This document shows positions 11,191 through 21,850 of a DNA stretch of 64,000 nt, in pieces (position 1 is the first letter of the stretch; each line of letters begins with the position of its first letter). The notes below the pieces were generated by a model. The model saw only the letters and a program-made list of their open reading frames with translations, had not been told where the DNA came from and made no database searches. The translations under genes and the position numbers were made by a program. Source of the stretch: Heterohyrax brucei (Eukaryota > Chordata > Mammalia > Hyracoidea > Procaviidae); assembly GCA_028571685.1 (NCBI GenBank), contig CM053140.1, positions 22,053,501 through 22,117,500 on the forward strand, read 5' to 3'.

Positions 11191-11870
11191 CATCTCAACA
11201 TCAAGAAAACAAAAATCCTTACAACTGGACCAGTAAGCAACATGGTAATAAATGTCAGAGGTTGTCACCAGTTTCACTGTACTTGGGTCTACAATCCACA
11301 CCCATGGAAGCCACAGTCAAGAAATCAAAAGATACACTGGGAACATCTGTGGCAAAGGATCTTTTTAAAGTACTGAAAAATGAGGATGTCACCTTGAAGA
11401 CGAAAGTGTACCTGACCCAAGCCATGTTATTATCAGATGTAGCAAATGCATGTGAGAGCTGGATGATGAATGAAGAAGGCAGAAGAAGAGTTGATGCCTT
11501 TGAATTTTGGTGTTGGAGAAGAATGTTGAATGTATCATGGGTAGCCAGAAGAACCAACAGATCTGTTCTGGAAAAAGTACAACCAGAGTACTTCTTGGAA
11601 ACAAAGATGGCACGACTACATCGTACATACTTTGGACATGCTGTCAGGAAGGATCACTCCCTGGAGAAGGACATCATGCTTCACCGAGTGGAGGATCAGA
11701 GAAAAAGAGGAAGACCCTCAATGAGATGGGTGCACACAGTGGCCATAACAATGGGCTTAAGCATAAAAATGACCGTGGGCATGAGGCAAGACTGAGCAGT
11801 GTTTTGTTCTGTTGTGCACGAGCTCACTATGAGTTGAAACCGACTTGATGGCACCTAGCAACAACCAGAA
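11190..11870 (+). mobile_element. RTE1 LINE C-terminal part and 3' end
   Basis: An open frame at 11,262-11,795 (177 codons) corresponds to the C-terminal tail of the RTE1/BovB polyprotein, with 'RRRVDAFEFWCWRRMLNVSW', 'YFGHAVRKDHSLEKDIML' and 'RKRGRPSMRWVHTVA'. The 3' end reads 'gagttgaaaccgacttgatg' then 'gcacctagcaacaac'. It lacks the endonuclease and RT and is a remnant. Confidence 0.9.
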
Positions 11871-11871
11871 C

Positions 11872-12020
11872 AAGTGAGCTGAAATGGGCTGGTACTGGTC
11901 TTTTTGAATCAGAAAAAAGAAACACATGATCTACTACAACAAGAATGACAAATTGAAGAGGAATGGTATCACATTCATCATTAAAAAGAACACTTCAAAA
12001 TGTATGCTGAAGTACAGACC
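11872..12020 (+). mobile_element. RTE1 endonuclease-region fragment
   Basis: Short piece of the RTE1 apurinic endonuclease region: 'gagctgaaatgggctggtac' and 'ggaatggtatcacattcatc'. Orthologue at 40,497-40,640. Confidence 0.75.
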
Positions 12021-12024
12021 AACT

Positions 12025-12145
12025 GCCACCCGTCCTCCATCATGAATCTCATAGAAGCAGGATTTACAGCATATAGGAAAATCACACAATACCAGGAATC
12101 ATAGATTGGGCCAATGGCTCCACATAGTTTTGGGGGAAACAACAG
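12025..12145 (-). mobile_element. LTR fossil end fragment, antisense
   Basis: The reverse complement resembles the start of the LTR family seen at 62,087 ('...accaggaatcatagattggg' on the plus strand). Orthologue at 40,645-40,760. Confidence 0.5.
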
Positions 12146-12784
12146 GTGCAAACATGACAGATACCAAGGAAGAGACTGTACAGTTCTCTATGACACTCTC
12201 AAACCTAGAAACAGAGCATCATCCACAAGCAAGTGGGCAAGGGAGAGACTGTTCTCGTGCCCAACTCACTCCACATTCTATCCATGTCTACTGGCCCTTT
12301 TCCCTTCCTGATGGTAAGCAGTACAGGGGGAGGGGTTGGCAGGTGCAGCAGCTCCTAATGTTGAGGAGATGCAGGGTGGTACCAGCACTTTTTCTTTGGG
12401 GGATATGGAGAGGTATCTCAGTACAGGGAGATGGAGGCCTTTAATCCTCACTGGAAGAGGTCTTGGCTGACACACAGTGGGTGGAAACATGAGATGGGAG
12501 GATGAAGAAGGGGCAGTGAAAGACATTCAATGTGGAGGCCACTGGGTCACAGTAAACATGGTGGCTGGACTATCACAGTAGTGATTCCCTTCAAGGAAGA
12601 AACATCCTCATCTGTTAGGGATCAAAGGACAAATATCTGCCTCCTGCCAAGGAGAAAGAGACCTTGCTGAAAGCCTTCTAATACGAGAGGCCTAGATGGA
12701 AGTCTGAATGTGGGGTAGATATCTCCCCTAACAGTACCTACCCAGCCAGGGGTAGGAGGCCACCACCCCAGCAGGTCCTCTCAC
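12146..12784 (-). pseudogene. MUC16: MUC16-type SEA unit, downstream intron/exon remnant
   Basis: This is the 3' flank (minus strand) of the SEA exons below. It has three related copies in the window: here, 40,761-41,408 and 46,150-46,580. In MUC16 the linker exons follow the SEA exons; possible exon-like bits ('cttccttgaag|gg', about 12,590) are seen but not confirmed. No intact frame. Confidence 0.45.
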
Positions 12785-13704
12785 TTTGGACATAGACATT
12801 GTCCCTGTTCATGGTATAGGGGACAAGCTGGGTGACACCACAGGTCAGCTGGTTCAGCTCCTGGTGGAGCTTCTCTCCATCCAGACTGTGGCCATTAAGG
12901 ACAGAGCAGAGGGTGTAGATGCCATCCACTTTTGGGGCTTCCTTGTGCTCTTTGAGGGAGAACGAGGGTATGACCACAAATGGTGCCTCCAGAGAGAGGT
13001 TCTGAGAGTCTTTGGGGGCAGGGCAGAGACAGGCAAGAGGAAATGAGACAGGTGAAGACTTGGACTTGTGATTAAAGCAAGGGCATAAGACTTCTTTCAC
13101 TGGAGAGAATCCCTGGAGACAGAGTTGAAGATCTAAAGGAAATATCCTAAGTGGTTCCAGCAAGGAGAAGAGTGAGTTCTGGAAGTCGCAGAATGGTACC
13201 AGGGAAGAGGCAGTCCTGCTGAGGAGCTCTGCAGAGCCTAAGAGTGGTAGTGGGGACTAGGAAATGCCTTGGTCCTGGAGCAGATGCCTCCCAAATTCTA
13301 CCTCTACTGTGGAGGCTGAATCTGGCAAGACAGAGGGGAAATGACCAAAGGCCGTAAGCCTGGGATCCCTTGACACACTCCTGCTGTCTTTTCCAGATGT
13401 ATCACCTAAGTGAGGTCAGTCTGCAATCAGAGTAGAGGGTGTCAGCACTGGGCTTACTGAGCAAGAGCCCAAGCTTGGGAGAAAAGAAGAGTTCAAGAGG
13501 AGGGCTGCAGGGGCTGAGGGAAAGTGTGGGCAGGGATGAGGTGGGGCGCCATGCGGACATCACGGTCCTCTTACCAGGCTCTGCTGGATGCTGTCAGCCA
13601 TAGTGAGCTTTTTAGTACCCTGTTATCCCATGTCATCCATATAGCGCAGGTTGGTGATGGTGAAGTTGCAGGTGAACCAGACCGGGGCAGGTTGAAGAGC
13701 TGTA
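12785..13704 (-). pseudogene. MUC16: MUC16-like SEA-domain exons, broken (block A)
   Basis: MUC16 is a very large membrane mucin with many tandem SEA domains, each split over several exons. On the minus strand three consecutive exon remnants are seen. Exon 1 (13,704-13,575) reads VWFTCNFTITNLRYMDDMG, followed by a TAA stop, and ends at 'cagagcctg|gtaagagg'. Exon 2 (13,473-13,406, 68 bases) reads 'LGLLLSKPSADTLYSDCRLT', matching the family's LYSGCRLT, with 'tctcccaag' acceptor and 'cttag|gtgata' donor. Exon 3 (12,949-12,785) reads 'PKVDGIYTL' and 'EKLHQELNQLTCGVTQLVPY', matching the family's VDAICT and QLYWELSQLTxGIxELGPYTLDR. Introns are kept, so it is a genomic fragment, not a retrocopy. The neighbouring SEA units are absent. 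It cannot make a mucin. Confidence 0.85.
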
Positions 13705-14085
13705 CTGGAGAGGAAGAAAAAGTTTTCCCTGTGGACTACAGTAATAGCCAAGGTTGCCTAGGACCCTGGTCAGAAGCAACAGCAGTGAACTACGTATGGC
13801 CATTGGCTGCAGGAGCACAAGGAGAGAACAAAGATTTGGGGAACCCAAACTTCCTCATTCGGTCAGCATTAAGTGAGCAGACATGAGTTCAAAGCTTTGT
13901 GCAATCATAGCTGTCAAAGGCACAGTGTTACCGACTGTATTGTCAACACAAAATTTCTGTTGAAACCCTCACCCTCTTACCTGTGAATCTTAAGCATCCA
14001 ATATTATAGAGCAGAACTGCCCTCACAGAGTTCTTTTAGGCTAAAATCTTTAATTTTAAAATTACTTGGCTGAAAATTATTTCCA
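13705..14085. other. Flank upstream of MUC16 fragment (minus-strand sense)
   Basis: Aligned with 42,340-42,735 in block B. Probably remnant MUC16 intron or flank. No exon was recognised. Confidence 0.35.
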
Positions 14086-14087
14086 AA

Positions 14088-15000
14088 GTTGGCAGTAGTA
14101 CATCAACAGGGAACAGCCAGGAATTCAACCCTGATGAACACAAAGGTGGTACAACAGGGGATACCACTGCTGATTGACAGTTGGATCTTGATGGAAAGCA
14201 GAAAATACCAGAAAGATGTTGACCTGTGTTTTACTGACTACACAAACACATCTGACTGTGTGAATTGTAATAAATAATGGAGAACGCTGGGACAAAAATG
14301 GAATTCCAGGACACTTCATTCTGCTCTTACGGAACCTGTGTACAGAAAGAAGAGGCAGTCATTCTAACGCAAAAGTGAGTATTACGTGGCTTCAAATCCA
14401 GAAATACTTCATCAGAGTCATAATCTTTCCGCATTACTCAGCCTGTATGCTTGGCAAGTAATCCTAGAAACTGGACAATACGAACAAGAAGGCAGGATTA
14501 TCGATGCAGAAAGACTCATTAACAATCTATCATATGCATATGATATGAATTTGACTGCTAAAAGTCAAGTAGATTTCAGGTAAAGTCTTTGGTGTGGATT
14601 AGACATCAACGTAAAGAAAACCAAAATCCACGCAACTAGACTGGTAAGAACCATCATGATGAGTGGAAAAACACTGAAGTTATCAAGGATTGCATTTGAC
14701 CCAGATCCATGATCAGTATCCATGAAGTTTGTTGTTGTTGGGTGCCATCAAGTCAAACCCGACTCATAGCAGTCCTGTCCACAACAGAAGGTAATTCTTC
14801 CTGGTCCTGGGCCATGCTCAAAATGGTTGTTAGACTTCAGCCCACTGTAGGAGCCATAAAGTAACAGTCAACAAATCAAAAGACACACTGCACTGTGAAA
14901 ATTGGGTGCAGATGACCTCTTTAAATCTTGAAAAGCAAAGGCATGACTCTGATGACTAAGCTGTAGTGTCATGGATCGACTTGAGCCAAGATGCACAGTC
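14088..15000 (+). mobile_element. RTE1 LINE RT fragment with nested antisense RTE1 end
   Basis: RTE1 RT region: 'gaaaataccagaaagatgtt', 'cattaacaatctatcatatg'. It continues at 14,846-15,000 ('gtcaacaaatcaaaagacac'). At 14,730-14,845 a short antisense RTE1 3' end ('tgttgttgttgggtgccatc') interrupts it. The same arrangement occurs at 42,735-43,620, so it predates duplication. Confidence 0.75.
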
Positions 15001-15009
15001 TTCAACAGG

Positions 15010-15330
15010 ATCCACTTATGCGTCATAATCCACTCTAACCTTTGTCTGAAGACTTGGCTTCAGGAATGATTTCACTTGTGGGCTAACACAGTCTGAGGAC
15101 CAGGTCTTCTGGGGTCTCTCCAGGCTCAGTCAGGTCAGCAGGTCTGGTCTTGCTACTCCAATTTTAGTTCTACACCCCACTGTTCTCCCACTTCATCAGA
15201 GACTCTATTGTTTTCTTTGTGAGCACAGTCACTGGTGGTAGCCTGGTACCATCTAGTTCTTGATTCTGGCTGATAGCCTCTAGTTTAGGTGGCCCTTTAT
15301 GTTGTTTTGGACTCCAAGGTACCTAACAAC
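15010..15330 (-). mobile_element. L1 LINE 3' fragment, antisense
   Basis: Antisense afrotherian L1 3' region: 'tttgtctgaagacttggctt', 'ctagttcttgattctggctg', 'aggtggccctttat'. In block B the corresponding L1 is longer (43,640-44,280). Confidence 0.75.
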
Positions 15331-15394
15331 GTAATTGTGGAAGAAATAGCATTTTAGAACAGGCTTCTTAGGTTTTATTAATGAGGTAGTGTCA

Positions 15395-16810
15395 GAGTAG
15401 GCATTTACCCATGAGTCCACTTGTCATACTGTGGATGCTTCCGTGTAGCTGTACTGATGCAAGCTTTATCACCAGTATTCACATTTCAGCTGAGCTTCCA
15501 GACTAGAACAGACCAGGAAGAAAGACTTGCCAGTCTACTTGAGAAGAACATTAGCCAGTGAAAACCTTATGAACAGCAGTGGTGCATTGTCTGAGAGAGT
15601 GCCTGACAATGAACCCTCCTGTGTGAAAAGGACTTCAATGAAGACCAGCAAAGAGCTGACTCCTCAAAGTAGCCAAGCCAAGTGCCGTAGAGTCGGATCT
15701 GACTCATGGCAACCTCAAAATAGAGTCAACTGTATTGATGTGGATGGAGTCAATCTTTCAGGACCCTCATTAACTCATGTGGCATGACTCAAAATGAGAA
15801 AAAAAGGCTGTAAATGTCCATTAATAATCAGAACCTGACATGCATCAAGTATGAATATAGGAAAAGTGGAAACTGTCAAAAATGTAATGCAATGCATCGA
15901 AATCGGTATCTTCAGCATTAGTGAGTGGAAATGCTCTGCTGTCGGCTCTTTATTTACTGAATATCCGGATGGCCCATTATGCCAGGAATGGCAACTTGAA
16001 GAGGAAATGGGGTTGCATTCCTCATCTAAAAGAACATTTCAAGATGTATCCTGAAGTACAGTGCTGTCAGTGATAGGATAATACCCAGAAGCCTACCAGG
16101 AAAACTGATCAAATGACTGCTATTCAAATATCTGTACCAACCAGTAAGGTCAAAGAGGAAGAAATCAAGGAGTTTTTACTACGTTCTAAAGTTCGGCATT
16201 TGTCAAACATGCAACCAGAAGGCATTGACAATCACTGGTTATTGGAATGCGAAAATTGGGAACAATGAAGGAAGAGTGGCGGCTGGAAAATAGGGCCTTG
16301 GTAATAGAAATGATGCCCGAGATTGCATGACAGTATTTTCTAAGATGAGTGACTGCCTCCTTGCAAATACCTTTTTTCCCCTGACATGAATGGTGACTAT
16401 ACGCAGGAACCTCACCAGATGGAAGATGCAGGAATCAAATGGACTGCATTTGGGGAAGGAGACAATGGAAAAGCCCAGTCCTAGCTAGTTCAAGGCCAGG
16501 GACTGACTGGGAAACAGGCCTTAATGGCTCCTATGTAGGTTTCCTGCTGAAAGTTAGAGTAAGTTCCTGAGAGCCAAAAGACATACTTGAGTATACACCA
16601 CCTGAGTATAGAGACCACTGGGAAAACAGATGTGAGGCACTGAACAGTAATGACCGAAGACTACACAAGCTCTGGGATGACATCCAAGAAGTTATACTTC
16701 AAGAAAGCAAGAGGTCACTGAAAGACAGGAGAGAAAGAAAAGGGCCAAATGGATGTTAGAAGGGACTCTGACACTTGCTCTTGAATATTGACTGGCTAAA
16801 ACAAAAGGAA
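15395..16810 (+). mobile_element. RTE1 LINE 5' part (5' UTR and endonuclease region)
   Basis: The 5' UTR ('ggcatttacccatgagtcca', 'cagctgagcttccagactag') is followed by the endonuclease region ('ggaatggcaacttgaagagg', 'aagaacatttcaagatgtat', 'gacaatcactggttattgga'), then the linker ('ccgaagactacacaagctct'). Many frame breaks; it ends about 16,810 before the RT. Block B keeps only the last part (46,585-46,760). Confidence 0.85.
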
Positions 16811-17140
16811 GAAAAGAGGAAGTAAAAAACAAATATGGAAATAAAGCAAAGTTCTATGCAGTTCATTCCATATACACACCCACCAAGAGACACATTTTTC
16901 TTTCTGAAAAAATGCATCAAGGATTCTCGGAAAAAAGAATGGGAAAACAAAAGAAGCATTCTTGAGACTAAAGAGACAGAAAACCACAGTGAATGATCCC
17001 CAGTCTGGATTGGTCCGTTTCTTACAGTGACTTCATAAGGAGCAAACTGTTGGCAACTCCAAGCCCCTGTATGTGTTCCAGGCAACCTAGGTCTGGAGTC
17101 CGTCTAGCTCAGGCAGGTGTTTCACGGACCTGAGAGACTG
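16811..17140 (+). promoter_or_regulatory. Kinase-A promoter-like segment, TATA degraded
   Basis: Upstream of kinase A and homologous to 46,760-47,060. A reversed CCAAT (ATTGG, about 17,008), a CRE-like TGACTTCA and an RFX-like 'gttccaggcaacc' are kept. The TATA position reads 'ctgtatgtg' (about 17,067-17,075) instead of the 'ctatataag' of copy B. Activity is inference from sequence only. Confidence 0.45.
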
Positions 17141-17164
17141 TCACCACACTTACCTTGTTTTTCA

Positions 17165-18690
17165 CTTTTAGTGTTTATTGATTTGCTCATTTTTCCATTG
17201 CATTTTATCTTCTTTGCTTAATGTCTCATTAAGTTTTGGTCATTATTTGTTCAGTCATTTCTCTCCTTATTTAGTTATTCACTTAGTTTTTACTTATTTA
17301 GTTGTTTGTTTATTGACTCCATTTATTTACAATATGGAGACAGGAGGTGTGGTGAATAATCAGGAGCATTTATCACAGACGGAGAAACAAGAGAGACGGG
17401 AGCTCAGTCCCCAAACCATCTCCGACTTTTCCAGTCCGACCGCATGTTCTTACTGGGTGTCTAAGGGAGGACAGAGGTGAGTGACTGCATGCCGACATTC
17501 AGGCTTGGGGGACAGCAACTGTGGAAGAATGCATGGAACTCGTGATGGGGGATGGGGTGGTCAGCTGGAGCCCCGTGGGCGTATCTGGGATTCTCCCAGC
17601 CCCTGCTCCCACCCCGACCCCACCCCCATGACTGTTACCTCCACAGAGGTGCCTGTCTGTTAGGTGAGCCGGAGAGAACCTGCGACAAACCGGCTGCAGA
17701 GATTTTATCCTATTTTATTGGACCAGTGCCTGGTGTGTCGCTTCCCTTCCTCAAGGCTTCAGTGCGTGGTAAGTCAATCTGGAATTTCCCTGGGGCCAGG
17801 TAGTGCCAGGAAGCAAAGGCTTTGTGAAAAGCAGACACGTAGAAAAACGGAGGTCTCACCTGCTTTCATCCCCTACCTCTTCATTTCCTCAGCAAATTGT
17901 GCCGATTTTGTCTTTTTCACCTTTAGCTTTTCTCAATGTCTTGGTTCTCTTTAGTGACAACTTTCTCTCATTTTCTGTCATTTCTTTGCTCTTTTTCGGT
18001 TTATCTGGTTTTCCCTTTATTTCCTCAATGCCTCATTTTTGTTTACTCTGTACTTCTGTTTGCTTATGAATCATTTTCCTATTATGGTATTTCCTCATTC
18101 TGTATCTTTTCTTTCTCTTTCACATTTTCTCCTTCTTTTGTTTATATAATTGATCTTCTTGGTGATTAAACTTGAAATCGTACTTTTCCATTCTCTGCTT
18201 TTGCTTTTCTCATTTCCGCTAATTCACACACATCTCCCTGTCTCTTCTCTGTATCCTTTTCCTTACACTTTGGTTTCTTTTTACCATTCTTTTCTCATTT
18301 CCCCATTGTTTATTATATTTTATCTTTTCAATACCTTTTCAAATTTCCCGTTTTATTTATTTTAGTTAATTTTCTCATTTGAATTTCCTCATGTCTTTCA
18401 TCTCATACCCCTTCAAACTTATAGTTTATTATTTTCCTGATTACTGAATTTTCTTTTTATTCTTTTCCCTTATCTCTATTCTGGTTAGTTTCATTTCACG
18501 GAATTGATCTTCCTGTTCTTTTCTTACCTCTCTCAAGTTTTTGAAGTTGTAATGTCTTTTTTTCTCATTTTTAAATTATACTTGCTCTTTTTTTCATATT
18601 TTGTGAAATTTTTAGTTATTACATTTCCCACTACTTTTACTTATTTACTTCTTTTCTCACTTTTTCCATCTTAACCCTAACACAAGGGCA
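17165..18690 (+). other. T-rich 5' intron of kinase A, with LTR-like or 5'-UTR segment
   Basis: 17,165-17,335 is T-rich. 17,335-17,870 is a GC-richer stretch whose reverse complement resembles an LTR end ('gtctgtgataaatgctcctg'), or it may be a 5' exon with donor 'cagag|gtgagtgac' at 17,476. 17,880-18,690 is TC-rich and ends with acceptor 'accctaacacaag|g' just before the kinase exon. Fully paralogous to 47,090-49,188, apart from an L1 insert there. Confidence 0.45.
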
Positions 18691-18733
18691 CCTCTCATCC
18701 AAAAGCCCAAAAGGCCCCGAAGCCACACTCAAC

Positions 18734-19591
18734 ATGCTGCAGAACCACTCAGCCGTTTCTGCTGAGGAGGAGATGTATGTGGGACACTACCACCTCTTCA
18801 GAACCATTGGCAGGGGGACATTTTCCAGAACGATGCTAGCCCAGCATACCGTCACCGGCCAAGAGGTAACCATTAAAATGCTGAGCAAGACCCAAAAGGC
18901 ATCCAACTTCTTCTACCAAGAGGTGAAAATATTGAAGGATCTCCATCATCCTTATATTGTAAGGATGTTTCACATTATAGAGACTCAGTACCTTCTCGGC
19001 ATGGTCTTGGAGTACGTGAGTGCAGGGCACTTGGGGAATTATATAAGAGCTCACGGCTTCCTGAGTGAAAAGGAGGCCCAAAAAATTTTCAGACAATTAG
19101 TCCGGGCTGTACACTTCTGCCATAATGAACGTTTCGTGCACAGAAACATAAAACCACAAAACGTGCTGTTAGATGACAGGAAGAACATCAAACTAGCCAA
19201 CTTTGGGTTTGCAACGGAATTCACCCAGGGGAATAAGCTGAACACGTTCTGTGGCACTTTGCCTTATTCTGCCCCAGAAATGGTGCTACGAAATCCGTAC
19301 GATGGACCCCCTGTGGACGTGTGGAGCCTGGGAGTCACCCTGTACGTCATGCTAAGTGGATCTCTGCCGTTTGATGGTGACACCTTCAGTGAGATACGAA
19401 ATCGGATCCTGGCCACAGAATACATTATTCCTGGCCACATGCCTACGCAATGCACACACATGCTGAGCAAAATACTTACTTATGACCCAATAGAGAGAGC
19501 CACATCAGAGGCCATCCTAGACCATCCATGGATGATGACAGTTGACAATGAGAACCAAAATGTGTCTGTGCAGCCACCCTCAGACCATTAG
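18734..19591 (+). CDS. MARK/sperm-motility-kinase-like protein, probable pseudokinase (copy A)
   Basis: This 285-codon frame spans a whole Ser/Thr kinase domain of the MARK (AMPK-related) family, nearest in style to the testis sperm motility kinases (SMOK). Seen: Gly loop 'GRGTFSRT' (about residues 26-33), VTIK with Lys48, activation segment '[12 protein letters not shown]' with the LKB1-type Thr171, and '[15 protein letters not shown]' in the C lobe. Two catalytic Asp are replaced: HRD is HRN (Asn138) and DFG is NFG (Asn156). Both are G-to-A changes relative to copy B. Such a protein should not bind Mg-ATP normally or transfer phosphate. The chosen ATG (18,734) is followed by 'LQNHSAVSAEEE'; copy C has it too. 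A TAG at 19,589-19,591, where copy B has CAG, ends the protein before the UBA domain. It may be an expressed pseudokinase or a decaying gene. Confidence 0.7.
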   Translation: MLQNHSAVSAEEEMYVGHYHLFRTIGRGTFSRTMLAQHTVTGQEVTIKMLSKTQKASNFFYQEVKILKDLHHPYIVRMFHIIETQYLLGMVLEYVSAGHLGNYIRAHGFLSEKEAQKIFRQLVRAVHFCHNERFVHRNIKPQNVLLDDRKNIKLANFGFATEFTQGNKLNTFCGTLPYSAPEMVLRNPYDGPPVDVWSLGVTLYVMLSGSLPFDGDTFSEIRNRILATEYIIPGHMPTQCTHMLSKILTYDPIERATSEAILDHPWMMTVDNENQNVSVQPPSDH

Positions 19592-20676
19592 GACTGACAA
19601 CGCATTCAGGCCATGGGGAACATGGGTTACAGGCAGGAAGAGATTCGTGACTCACTGTTCAATCCAAAAGATGATAACGGTATGGCCACCTCCCTGATGC
19701 TAGCTCAGAAAACATCTGAGACACAGACTCATGCCAATACCCTGAAACGCAATACTGCAGCACACTGCACTGACAGCCACACCCATTTCTCCTCCCATGA
19801 GGTACGTCCCACCATCTGTGTGAAACCCAAACAGCTGAGTTACAGTGTACTTGCCATTCCCACCTACGATTACCACTACCACAGCCCACTGAAGACTCCA
19901 GCTTATAGAAGGAAGGGGGCCTCTATGGTGTGTGCTTCTCCCTCAGTTCCCCTTGCAAAGTTCTTCCACAACAACCCAGGATAGCCTGGGCAGAGCCAAC
20001 CAGACGCTGAAATGGCATGCCAAGCTGAAAACTAGTGCAGTGGAACAACCCAGCAGAGTCCCCACGTGCGTAACCGCGGCTGCCCATGGCTGCCTCCTTA
20101 GCTGAGACCAGTAAGAAGGGTGGAGCCTTAGAGGAAATCCAGTTCCCACATAGAACGTCAGCACTTATTCTGTCAAAAATGAGCATGTGCGAGAAGTACC
20201 CGACCAGAGTGTGACTCCAGCCTCTCCCTCTGTCAGAAGCCATGAGCCACAGGATGCCACTGGCCAGTTCTTTTAAGTTGATTACAAAATATCTTTGTTG
20301 TACCTGTATGCAAACAGAACAGAAGCTGTGTGACATCCAAGTTGAAGATCAGAGGCTCAGACCTTGAGAGGCCAAGCCACAGTCTCTCAGGTATAAAAGG
20401 AGGAGGAAAATAAACAGTTTCATGGAGCCCAGTGACATAATGCAGGAGATATGCCAAGTGGTAGACACGAATGACTGTGAGTGGGATCTCACAGGTACAC
20501 ACTGCTTTCTTTGCATGAATGGCCCACCAGGACAGTAGGTCTTGGTCCAGTCGACAATGGAGGTGTGCAGACTGCCATGGCAGGCTCTGAAAGGGGTCCA
20601 AGTGAAGAGAAATTTAGGCATCTTGTTGGCCTTCAAGAAGATCACCTCCAAAATCACCAGAGAGCTGGTACTGTAG
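19592..20676 (+). pseudogene. Decayed UBA, tail and KA1 part of kinase copy A
   Basis: Directly after the TAG, in the same frame, the UBA ('[20 protein letters not shown]') and tail run on to a second stop at 19,982-19,984. At 20,355-20,676 a MARK-type KA1 domain is recognisable: 'EAKPQSLRYKRRRK', 'FMEPSDIMQEICQVV', 'TMEVCRLPWQALKGVQVKR', ending 'FKKITSKITRELVL' and a stop. It also contains a stop after 'LCMNGPPGQ'. KA1 normally binds acidic phospholipids at the membrane in MARKs. This shows that the family descends from a complete kinase-UBA-KA1 gene. Confidence 0.75.
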
Positions 20677-20711
20677 AAACGTGTCACCACCGGCCAGAGA
20701 CAAAAGAGGAG

Positions 20712-20960
20712 TTCACATGTTTAACCTCCCTCATGATTCTGGAGACTGTGTTTTTCAAGGCCACAGAAGACCCTGAAATTCTCTCCACTTGAACTGCACT
20801 GAGATAGCACCAGGGCAGTAAACACACCCTGATGCCAATCAGGTGATTGTGGTTCTGAATGAACAGTGAGTCACAAATCTCTATGTGTCTATAAACCATG
20901 CTCCCCATGGCCTCAAGGCACTGTGGGTCCTCACCAAGTTCTCTTGGCCTGAATGCCATC
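20712..20960 (-). pseudogene. Antisense MARK-like UBA + KA1 remnant (block A)
   Basis: On the minus strand: 'EDPQCLEAMGSMVYRHIEIC', 'SLFIQNHNHLIGI' (UBA-like), then after an internal loss 'VERISGSSVALKNTVSRIMR' (end of KA1). It faces the plus-strand KA1 remnant tail to tail, with about 36 bases between them. The same arrangement occurs in block B. No kinase domain was recognised upstream on that strand. Confidence 0.65.
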
Positions 20961-21299
20961 TGTACACAGCAACAACTCTGTCTATGCAAGATCCTACTTA
21001 CAACCATTGGCATCCCACAGAGGGCAGATCTGCATCATCTCATCAGGCTCCGTGGAGCTGGTCCTTCATGTCGGCTTCCATGAGTGTGACGTTTGAGATC
21101 TGATTATCTCCACCACATCTTGCTCTCAAGTTCGTTAAGGTCCCTTCAAGCACAAGTGAAGCAAAGATTCATCAAAAACAGACACTGCCAACTCGATCGG
21201 TTGGTGGTAAGAGGTCGGGACGTTTCTGCCTTGGGAAGCCATTTGATTGCCATCAGGGTCCTCAAGCTCCCTCTAAAATCCAGTGAAAGTAGTCAGTAA

Positions 21300-21790
21300 A
21301 CAGTGAACAAAGTTCACTGAACAGTGAACCCGGAACTGCACAGTTCAACTCCACAAAGACACACCTTGAAAGAAAGGCTTGCAGTCTCATTCTCATGTAT
21401 CTGACATTTGAAGAAAATTAGAAAAAGTCGATGAAACATAAAGGACGTGTTGAGTATACCCCACCTGAATTCAGAGGCTGTCTCAAGAAGAGGTTTACAG
21501 CATGGCAAACGAGTCACCAAAGACAAAACAAATTGTGGGAGGCCATCCGACAGGAAGATGACATTTTAAAAGGCAGGAAAGAAAGGAAAGACAAAAAAGG
21601 AATGACATGGAAGCTTGGTCTTCAACATCCAGTGAGTAAAGCAAAAAGAACTGATGAGGGAAAAGCTCACCGTTAAGACAACAGTTGGAATTCAGCAGCT
21701 GCTGCTTGGAAACTGTATGGAGCAGTCTTATTCTGTCCCATAGAGTCACCAGGAGTCAGAATTGACTGGACGGTGTAAGTTTGCTTGGTA
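21300..21790 (+). mobile_element. RTE1 linker fragment and AfroSINE 3' end
   Basis: 21,440-21,665 resembles the RTE1 stretch after the endonuclease ('tataccccacctgaattcag', 'caaattgtgggaggccatcc'). 21,680-21,790 is an AfroSINE 3' half ('gtatggagcagtcttattct', 'cagaattgactggacggtg'). Confidence 0.7.
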
Positions 21791-21850
21791 TTCGGGGGGA
21801 TGCATAGGCCCCAAGGTGAACCCTACCCATGTTTTGTACTTGTTTTGCAG

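Noticed and set aside
11262-11795. 177-codon frame as a possible host gene
   Set aside because: It is the C-terminal tail of the RTE1 polyprotein.
18734-20676. Kinase copies as retrocopies of a MARK mRNA
   Set aside because: Copies A, B and C share a TC-rich intron end and acceptor upstream of the exon, and A and B share promoter-like sequence, so later copies arose by DNA duplication. An ancient retro-origin of the first copy remains possible, since the kinase, UBA and KA1 parts are in one exon.
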